Shown here in pieces: positions 1 to 5,929 of a stretch of 5,929 nt of DNA. Each line of letters opens with the position of its first letter. The stretch's first letter is position 1. Under the pieces are notes generated by a model, which was not told where the DNA came from, did not search any database, and saw only the letters and a list, made by a program, of their open reading frames with translations. Both the position numbers and the translations under genes were made by a program. Origin of the DNA: an uncultured Bacillota bacterium (lineage in GTDB: Bacteria > Bacillota > Clostridia > Caldicoprobacterales > UBA3941); assembly GCA_937960725.1 (NCBI GenBank), contig CALGOY010000029.1, forward strand, positions 1 to 5,929, given 5' to 3'.

Positions 1-208
1 CTTTTCCCTCATATAGAGATAAAAAATAGCGGTATCCCTCCTCTTCAATTTGCTTCTGCGTAGCCGCCCTGCCTTGAAACTTAGAGAGCATATAATCCAC
101 CTGCTCTTTTCCAATAATAGGCGTATAGTATTCATTCCATATCCTATTGGCTAATTCTTCAACTGCATTGATTCCATCAATATCCTTGACTTCAACTATC
201 TCAATCAT
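1..208 (-). CDS. GNAT family N-acetyltransferase, N-terminal part (runs off left edge)
   Basis: The first 69 codons of a minus-strand gene are visible, starting at the ATG at 206-208 and reading MIEIVEVKDIDGINAVEELA at the N terminus. This is followed by IWNEYY, TPIIG, a YML segment and GYRYFLSLYEGK. The pattern (an acidic start, an Ile-Trp-x-x-Tyr stretch, a Gln-x-x-Tyr-Met-Leu helix, then Gly-Tyr-x-Tyr-Phe entering a beta strand) is typical of the N-terminal half of bacterial GNAT acetyltransferases, which transfer acetyl from acetyl-CoA to an amine. The acetyl-CoA binding motif (R/Q-x-x-G-x-G/A) lies outside the window, so the assignment rests on the N-terminal pattern only and the substrate is unknown. 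A purine-rich AGGAAGG lies about 9 bases upstream of the ATG, and a good promoter lies further upstream. Transcription is therefore probably independent of the glucuronidase operon, which ends at its own terminator. Confidence 0.75.
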   Translation of the reverse strand, partial: MIEIVEVKDIDGINAVEELANRIWNEYYTPIIGKEQVDYMLSKFQGRAATQKQIEEEGYRYFLSLYEGK

Positions 209-257
209 ACTACCCAGCCTTCCTTTCAAAAACACACTTACTATTGTATTTTGTTTA

Positions 258-287
258 ATTATATACCTTTGTAAATACTTATATCAA
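258..287 (-). promoter_or_regulatory. Sigma-A-type promoter for the GNAT gene
   Basis: On the minus strand, TTGATA (282-287) and a perfect TATAAT (258-263) are separated by 18 bp. Transcription would begin near 251, giving a leader of about 43 bases before the ATG at 208. The element lies between the terminator at 323-357 and the GNAT start, as expected for a separate transcription unit. It is predicted from consensus only. Confidence 0.6.
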
Positions 288-322
288 CCATGCTAAACAA
301 AAAAGCATAGAATTTTATTTAT

Positions 323-357
323 AAAAACCCCATCCAAGCTTTTCAGCCTGGATGGGG
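323..357 (-). terminator. Rho-independent terminator of the glucuronidase operon
   Basis: Reading the minus strand, the arm at 357-345 pairs with the arm at 340-328. This gives a 13-bp stem (one G-U pair, otherwise Watson-Crick) closed by a GAAA tetraloop, followed at once by five T (327-323). The stem begins with four C-G pairs. It starts 9 bases after the glucuronidase stop codon (367-369). Stem strength, U-tract and placement together make a textbook intrinsic terminator. Confidence 0.95.
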
Positions 358-366
358 CTGACGTAC

Positions 367-2208
<1,842 letters not shown>

Positions 2209-3069
2209 CTATAAATACTTTCCGTAGCCTAATTCAATCAAATGATCCCTTGATATTCTCAGGGACTCAAAGGGATCCCTTCCATAAGTGTTGTCCTGCT
2301 CAATAAAGAAATATCTAACCCCTGCTTCAATTCCGGCCTCAATTATAGATTTGAAATCTAAGCTTCCTTCCCCTAATTCAGCAAATTCTACTACATTGTT
2401 AAAAGCCTCGAAGAATTTTGACATATCTCCTTTTTCAAGAAATGAAAGATCCATAGCCCCTATGCGATAATCCTTCAGATGAATGATATCTACTCTTCCC
2501 TTATAGTTTTTTATAACCTCCACTGGATTTAATCCGCCTCGATGGATCCAGTGTACATCCAATTCAAAGCCAAAATTTTTGCTGTTATTTTTCATTATAT
2601 CCAGAGCGTATTCCCCATCGAACTTCTGAAATTCTACATGGTGATTATGGTAATATAGCTGTATTCCATGTTCGCTTAATCTAGCCGCCATATCATCCAT
2701 TTTCTTAGCAAAATTAATATAGCTTTCTTTTGAACCTATTAGATTTAGAGGGATCATGCCAACCCGGAGATAGCTACAGTTTAGCTTTTTACAATCCTGT
2801 ACAATCTTATCAAAGTGGGTTTTTAATGTTTCACCCTGAGCTCCAGGCATCATCGGCTCTAGAGAGGCGCTGCAAGCGGCAACATCTACGCCAAAATCCT
2901 TAGATGCCTTGGCTAGATAACCTACATTTTCTTCAGTCATTGGAATCTGGGAAACCTCAACACAATGATAGCCCAGCTCACTAACTTTTCGCATAACCTC
3001 ATATATCCCCAGCTCTGCCACCTTATCCTTCAGCATCATCATCTGCACACCGATTTTTATATTTTCCAT
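2209..3069 (-). CDS. Sugar phosphate isomerase/epimerase-like TIM-barrel protein (xylose isomerase-like / AP endonuclease 2 superfamily)
   Basis: This 286-residue protein has the segment order typical of the superfamily: MENIKIGVQMMM (first strand), GYHCVEVSQ (33-41), YYHNHHVEF (139-147), FELDVHWIHRGG (168-179), DIIHLKDY (194-201), ELGEGSLDF (231-239) and FFIEQD (254-259). Family members bind a divalent metal at the barrel mouth. Asp171, His197 and Glu257, with an acidic or His residue near 141-147, are plausible ligands. Members include inosose dehydratase IolE, hydroxypyruvate isomerase, tagatose/psicose epimerases and many of unknown substrate. The gene is the first of an operon with beta-glucuronidase, so a role on glucuronate, a glucuronide-derived sugar or a related keto-sugar is inferred; the exact reaction cannot be read from sequence. 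There is no signal peptide. The start is supported by a GAGG site 7 bases upstream of the ATG. The gene is divergent from the AraC-type regulator. Confidence 0.88.
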   Translation of the reverse strand: MENIKIGVQMMMLKDKVAELGIYEVMRKVSELGYHCVEVSQIPMTEENVGYLAKASKDFGVDVAACSASLEPMMPGAQGETLKTHFDKIVQDCKKLNCSYLRVGMIPLNLIGSKESYINFAKKMDDMAARLSEHGIQLYYHNHHVEFQKFDGEYALDIMKNNSKNFGFELDVHWIHRGGLNPVEVIKNYKGRVDIIHLKDYRIGAMDLSFLEKGDMSKFFEAFNNVVEFAELGEGSLDFKSIIEAGIEAGVRYFFIEQDNTYGRDPFESLRISRDHLIELGYGKYL

Positions 3070-3179
3070 AGCACCACCTCAGTCTTATTTAGTATCCATT
3101 CAAGAATAATTTATGTAATTATTTTGTAGTTTAAATGAAAATATAAGTATCGCCACCAGATGCAACTGTAGTTAATTTT

Positions 3180-3209
3180 AGTATAATTGTTAATAATCAG
3201 TTTTGTCTA
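3180..3209 (-). promoter_or_regulatory. Candidate promoter of the isomerase-glucuronidase operon
   Basis: On the minus strand, TAGACA (3204-3209) and TATACT (3180-3185) are separated by 18 bp. Transcription would start near 3173 and leave a leader of about 100 bases before the ATG at 3069. Both hexamers are imperfect, which fits an activator-dependent promoter. A second, weaker candidate lies closer to the gene: TTGCAT at 3160-3165 with TATTTT at 3138-3143 (16 bp). I prefer the first but cannot exclude the second. Confidence 0.4.
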
Positions 3210-3224
3210 ATAATATTTTGACTT

Positions 3225-3232
3225 TATAAGTA
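3225..3232 (+). promoter_or_regulatory. Candidate operator half-site TATAAGTA between the divergent promoters
   Basis: TATAAGTA lies between the predicted -35 of the minus-strand operon (3204-3209) and the predicted -35 of the regulator gene (3239-3244). The same octamer recurs in the same orientation at 3142-3149, 83 bp away, close to a whole number of helical turns. AraC-family proteins often bind direct repeats next to or overlapping the -35. The sequence is AT-rich, so chance recurrence is possible. Confidence 0.25.
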
Positions 3233-3238
3233 AATTTA

Positions 3239-3267
3239 TTGCATGTTGGCTCTATAATGGATATAAT
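3239..3267 (+). promoter_or_regulatory. Sigma-A-type promoter of the AraC-family regulator gene
   Basis: TTGCAT (3239-3244) and a perfect TATAAT (3262-3267) are separated by 17 bp, the optimal spacing. Transcription would begin near 3274, about 40 bases before the preferred start at 3315. Another TATAAT at 3253-3258 lacks a well-spaced -35. A 7-bp inverted repeat (GCATGTT at 3241-3247, AACATGC at 3280-3286) brackets this promoter. Confidence 0.55.
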
Positions 3268-3300
3268 TATAGTAAACAAAACATGCTTTTTATCAATATA

Positions 3301-3305
3301 GAAGG
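3301..3305 (+). promoter_or_regulatory. Ribosome binding site that decides the regulator's start
   Basis: GAAGG directly abuts the first in-frame ATG at 3306, which leaves no spacer and makes that codon an unlikely start. The same site lies 9 bases before the second in-frame ATG at 3315, a normal distance. The start at 3315 is therefore preferred. Confidence 0.7.
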
Positions 3306-3314
3306 ATGGATATT

Positions 3315-4577
3315 ATGCCGGATAAATATTCATCAATATACGATAATATAATTAAGACATGTAATATAATATACGAACTTATTAAATTAGACACTATGGT
3401 AATCGATAAACATTGCAATTCCGTGTATGAACTCGCTCATCATCCACTACCCTCTATATTCTGCTCTATAAAAGAAGATTATGCTCAAGTTCTGCATATA
3501 TTAGAAGAGAATCCGCCTAATTACTATTATCACTATATCACCCCCTATCGCCTTGAATATATCGCTGCCGGTATATGGGAAGACGAACTGTTCTCTGGCA
3601 TGCTCTTAGTGGGACCTTTTTTATCTACAGTGCCTAATGAGCAGTTTATACAAAAGGTGATTATGAAAAATAAACTCCCCGTAAATGAACATAGGCGGCT
3701 GTATAATTTTTATCAATCTCTATCCATTGTGAGCCACCATTTCCATAACTATTTAGGCACGTTGCTCATTAACTTATGCAGGCAACCTCTTATTGACTCA
3801 AAATCTATAGCAGATAATAACCTACAAAGTATTCAACCCTTTTTCGATAGAAAGCAGTTAAACAAATATATTTATGAATCTAAACATACAATTGAATCTC
3901 GATATAAAATGGAAAAAAAGCTGATGGATGCCGTATCAAAAGGGGATAAAGAAAAGTTATTTAATTTGATAAAAGAAAACAAAGAATTCAAAGGAATTTT
4001 AGATTTTATAGATCGAATTCCCGAAAGCCCTATTCGTTCTGCTAAAAATATAACTTTTGTATTAAATACACTCTTAAGAATAGCCGCTGAAAGAGGCGGA
4101 CTCCACCCTGTATACTTACACGCTATATCAGAGCGATTTGCCATCTCCATCGAAAAATGCACAACACTGGCTCAATTGAAAGCTTTAGAAAGAATAATGC
4201 TAGAGGATTATTGCGAAGCGGTTAGAACTTTATCCAATAACCACTACAGCCCAATAGTTAAAAAAGCTATCGATTATATCCACCTTAACCTCGATAGCCA
4301 TTTAACCCTGAGCAAAATCGCCGAAAGTATACACGTTAACCCCTCTCATCTTTCAAGGCAATTTAAAAAGGAAGTAAAAATGACTATAATAAATTATATA
4401 AATAAAAAAAGAATTGATATGGCCAAATTATATTTAGAAAAAAACGAAAATTCTATTACGGATATTGCTATGATGGTGGGATTTAATGATCCTAATTATT
4501 TCAGCAAGGTATTTAAAAAATTAACTTCTATGTCCCCATCTGAATATGTAAAACAAAAGCATCGAGCAAATAGATAA
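3315..4577 (+). CDS. AraC/XylS-family transcriptional regulator
   Basis: Starting at 3315 the protein has 420 residues (423 from the upstream ATG at 3306). The last ~100 residues form an AraC-type DNA-binding domain with two helix-turn-helix motifs: LTLSKIAESIHVNPSHLSRQ (about 330-349) and SITDIAMMVGFNDPNYFSKV (about 380-399), then the family hallmark MSPSEYV. Between them are the linker residues KKRIDMAKLYL. The N-terminal ~160 residues include YRLEYIAAGIWEDELFSGML and LVGPFLS; this resembles a small-molecule sensor of GAF/PocR-like type, but I cannot assign it firmly. A central segment (SAKNITFVLNTLLRIAAERGG, then HPVYLHAISERFA) resembles a conserved region of many Firmicute AraC proteins that precedes the DNA-binding part. 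Transcribed divergently from the isomerase-glucuronidase operon, it probably controls that operon in response to a glucuronide or uronate; this is inference from position. No clear terminator follows the gene, so some read-through into rubrerythrin is possible. Confidence 0.93.
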   Translation: MPDKYSSIYDNIIKTCNIIYELIKLDTMVIDKHCNSVYELAHHPLPSIFCSIKEDYAQVLHILEENPPNYYYHYITPYRLEYIAAGIWEDELFSGMLLVGPFLSTVPNEQFIQKVIMKNKLPVNEHRRLYNFYQSLSIVSHHFHNYLGTLLINLCRQPLIDSKSIADNNLQSIQPFFDRKQLNKYIYESKHTIESRYKMEKKLMDAVSKGDKEKLFNLIKENKEFKGILDFIDRIPESPIRSAKNITFVLNTLLRIAAERGGLHPVYLHAISERFAISIEKCTTLAQLKALERIMLEDYCEAVRTLSNNHYSPIVKKAIDYIHLNLDSHLTLSKIAESIHVNPSHLSRQFKKEVKMTIINYINKKRIDMAKLYLEKNENSITDIAMMVGFNDPNYFSKVFKKLTSMSPSEYVKQKHRANR

Positions 4578-4630
4578 TTGTTTGAGTCTTTGATCTGTTT
4601 CAATTGGAAAATAAATGTTTATATATAAGT

Positions 4631-4654
4631 ATTAGAAATAAAATTAGAAATAAT
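4631..4654 (+). repeat. Two 12-bp tandem direct repeats upstream of rubrerythrin
   Basis: ATTAGAAATAAA (4631-4642) is followed without a gap by ATTAGAAATAAT (4643-4654), with one mismatch in the last base. The pair lies 35 bases upstream of the rubrerythrin ATG and is probably within the leader or near the promoter. It could be a protein-binding site or a simple duplication of AT-rich sequence. No convincing -35/-10 pair could be fixed in 4578-4688. Confidence 0.6.
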
Positions 4655-4688
4655 ATAGGTTCAAAAAATTAGCAAAGGAGTTGGTCAA

Positions 4689-5243
4689 ATGAAGGTTAAA
4701 AATGACATGACTGCCGATTTTCTACGTCAGGCTTACGGTGGAGAAAGCATGGCCCATATGAGATACTTAATCTGGGCAGACGTTGCAGAAAAAGAAGGAT
4801 TTCCAAACATTGCTAGGCTTTTTAGAGGTATTGCCTACGCAGAATGGGCCCATGCCGATAACCATTTCCGCGTGTTAGGTGAACAGGAAGGCAGCTATAC
4901 AGTTGCAGCAGGCGGTGTATTTGGCGTTGGCAAAACTGTTGACAATCTGCAGGGCGCTATTGATGGAGAGCTGCACGAAGTAGAGCAGATGTATCCAGTA
5001 TACCTTGAAGCAGCTCGATTCCAAAATGAAAAAGATGCAGAAAGATCATTCCATTACGCCCTAGAGGCTGAAAAAATCCATGCAGAGCTTTTTAAACAAG
5101 CTCAAGACTGCGCTAGAGAAGGTAAGGATATGGAATTAGACAAACTTTACATATGTCCTGTTTGCGGATACACTGGAACTGGCGAAGAACCAGATACCTG
5201 CCCCGTCTGCGGAGTGAAAAAGGAAAAGTTCAAATTCTTCTAA
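4689..5243 (+). CDS. rbr: Rubrerythrin
   Basis: This 184-residue protein is of normal length for a two-domain rubrerythrin, a cytoplasmic NAD(P)H-linked peroxidase of anaerobes that reduces hydrogen peroxide to water. The N-terminal ferritin-like four-helix domain (about 1-145) carries the full diiron ligand set by alignment with the Desulfovibrio protein: Glu19 (YGGES), Glu52 and His55 (AEWAH), Glu94 and Glu97 (GELHEVEQMYP), Glu128 and His131 (EKIH). The C-terminal rubredoxin-like domain holds one iron through Cys156/Cys159 (CPVCGY) and Cys171/Cys174 (CPVCGV). All ligands are present, so the protein should be functional. The start is firm: AAAGGAG lies 8 bases before the ATG. The gene is 111 bases downstream of the AraC-type regulator and is followed by a strong hairpin, suggesting a single-gene unit. 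A link to glucuronide use is not implied. Peroxide control by PerR is common in Clostridia, but no clear PerR box is seen. Confidence 0.97.
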   Translation: MKVKNDMTADFLRQAYGGESMAHMRYLIWADVAEKEGFPNIARLFRGIAYAEWAHADNHFRVLGEQEGSYTVAAGGVFGVGKTVDNLQGAIDGELHEVEQMYPVYLEAARFQNEKDAERSFHYALEAEKIHAELFKQAQDCAREGKDMELDKLYICPVCGYTGTGEEPDTCPVCGVKKEKFKFF

Positions 5244-5271
5244 TTGACATATTAATTTTTAGATCACAATC

Positions 5272-5311
5272 AAAAAGGAGTTCCCAATCTAATAATTGGG
5301 AACTCCTTTTT
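5272..5311. terminator. Bidirectional terminator between rubrerythrin and the convergent reductase gene
   Basis: The arms 5272-5288 and 5295-5311 form a perfect 17-bp stem with a 6-base loop (CTAATA). The stem ends in five A on the left and five to six T on the right, so each strand reads a stable hairpin with a U-tract. It lies 28 bases after the rubrerythrin stop and only 2 bases beyond the stop of the minus-strand gene (TAG at 5316-5314), so it can terminate both. Confidence 0.95.
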
Positions 5312-5313
5312 TA

Positions 5314-5929
5314 CTATGCAAGATATTTTTCTAAAGTGCGCCTAACGGCCCCTTTGCCTTCTAGCATCTCATAGAACATGGTTTCGATCTTTTCACCCAA
5401 GCCCACTTCATAAAGATTCACTCCAAATATAGTTTCGTTGGAGAGGATTTCTCGTACATTAGAAGTTGTATCCCCCAAGGATACTCCCTCTAGGATTTCC
5501 TGCAGCGTATCTAATAGAGGATCAGGGCTTATGGTGAATTTTTCCCCATTATCATCTATGCCTATAAGATAACGGCACCATGTAGCTATGGCAAGAGGTA
5601 TTGCTACCAAATCTGCCGGATTTAAGTCTTCCCTCTCTGCATAGGCTTTAATAGTTTGACCAAAGCGGATGCCTACTTTCTGGGATGTATCCGTAGCAAT
5701 CCTTTGAGGAGTGTCGGGAATGTAAGGATTGGAGAAACGGACGTTTATAACCTCATCTAAAAATTCTTTAGGATCTATAATTCCAGGATCTACTACTACT
5801 TTTAATCCTTCTTCATATCCGATAGTCTCTACAAACTTTCTCAAGAGAGGATCTTTCATTTCATCAGCGATTAAGTTGTATCCCAGCAGACAGCCGGATC
5901 CTGCGAATGCCGCGTGGCGGGGCCTTACG
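5314..5929 (-). CDS. uxuB: Fructuronate reductase (mannitol dehydrogenase family), C-terminal part; runs off right edge
   Basis: About 204 C-terminal residues are visible. The frame stays open beyond the internal Met at 5857-5859 to the window edge, so that Met is not the true start. Visible landmarks of the C-terminal domain of polyol-specific long-chain dehydrogenases are GCLLGYNLIADEMKDP, GIIDPKEFLDEVINVRFSNP, IPDTPQRIATDTSQKVGIRF and PLAIATWCRYLIG. The D(T/S)PQRIATDTSQK stretch is typical of fructuronate reductases (D-mannonate oxidoreductases), which interconvert fructuronate and mannonate with NAD(P)H in glucuronate catabolism. The NAD-binding Rossmann half is outside the window. Family members are usually about 480-540 residues, so more than half is missing. 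The gene fits the glucuronidase nearby, although mannitol, altronate or another polyol cannot be excluded as substrate. At the extreme edge the conserved Asn three residues before the catalytic His appears as Arg (VRPRHAAF). Confidence 0.85.
   Translation of the reverse strand, partial: VRPRHAAFAGSGCLLGYNLIADEMKDPLLRKFVETIGYEEGLKVVVDPGIIDPKEFLDEVINVRFSNPYIPDTPQRIATDTSQKVGIRFGQTIKAYAEREDLNPADLVAIPLAIATWCRYLIGIDDNGEKFTISPDPLLDTLQEILEGVSLGDTTSNVREILSNETIFGVNLYEVGLGEKIETMFYEMLEGKGAVRRTLEKYLA

Noticed and set aside
290..308. Inverted repeat ATGCT/AGCAT upstream of the GNAT promoter
   Set aside because: Five base pairs around an A-rich 9-base loop are too short to separate from chance.
2209..3069. 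Isomerase-like protein as a subunit of a C-glycoside-cleaving enzyme
   Set aside because: The small partner subunit and the sugar-oxidising dehydrogenase expected beside such enzymes are absent here.
3145..3158. Possible CcpA catabolite (cre) site around the CG at 3151-3152
   Set aside because: Only the central CG, one A and the last CA fit the consensus; the opening TG is missing.
3872..4162. Minus-strand frame of 96 codons inside the AraC-family gene
   Set aside because: It is antisense to a conserved part of the regulator, with no family resemblance.
4576..4605. Inverted repeat AATTG/CAATT after the AraC gene as a terminator
   Set aside because: The stem is only 5 AT-rich pairs with a long loop and no T-tract.
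4619..4628. Palindrome TTATATATAA upstream of rubrerythrin as a PerR box
   Set aside because: It is shorter than the 15-bp PerR consensus, and such AT palindromes are common in this DNA.
5153..5374. Plus-strand frame of 73 codons overlapping the end of rubrerythrin
   Set aside because: It reads out of frame through the rubredoxin-like domain and then across the terminator hairpin.

Overview
The window looks like a piece of chromosome from a low-GC, anaerobic Firmicute of the class Clostridia. The evidence is AT-rich intergenic DNA, strong AGGAGG-type ribosome binding sites, sigma-A-like promoters, intrinsic terminators, a clostridial-type rubrerythrin and AraC-type sugar regulation. I cannot name a genus. 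I found no mobile element, CRISPR array, tRNA or rRNA.

Layout, left to right. Positions 1-208 hold the start of a minus-strand GNAT acetyltransferase that runs off the left edge; its promoter lies at 258-287. A strong minus-strand terminator (323-357) closes a two-gene minus-strand operon: a sugar phosphate isomerase/epimerase-like TIM-barrel protein (2209-3069), then beta-glucuronidase (367-2181), 27 bases apart. A divergent control region (3070-3314) separates this operon from a plus-strand AraC-family regulator (3315-4577). A rubrerythrin gene (4689-5243) follows, then a perfect 17-bp hairpin (5272-5311) that can stop transcription from both sides. The right end (5314-5929) is the C-terminal part of a minus-strand mannitol dehydrogenase-family protein, most like fructuronate reductase, and runs off the right edge.

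How the genes fit together. The glucuronidase has no signal peptide, so it should cleave imported glucuronides in the cytoplasm. Free glucuronate would pass via fructuronate to mannonate, and the fructuronate reductase would do that second step. The AraC protein, transcribed divergently from the glucuronidase operon, is its likely local regulator. The role of the isomerase-like protein is open. Rubrerythrin (peroxide defence) appears to be an independent transcription unit between the regulator and the reductase. No transporter, uronate isomerase (UxaC) or mannonate dehydratase (UxuA) is visible, so the rest of the pathway must lie outside the window.

Nothing here is clearly a new biological system. 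The points most worth a second look are the isomerase-like partner of the glucuronidase, the repeat and dyad elements in the divergent control region, the unassigned N-terminal sensor of the AraC protein, and an apparent loss of a conserved catalytic Asn at the extreme right edge, which may be a sequence-quality artefact.
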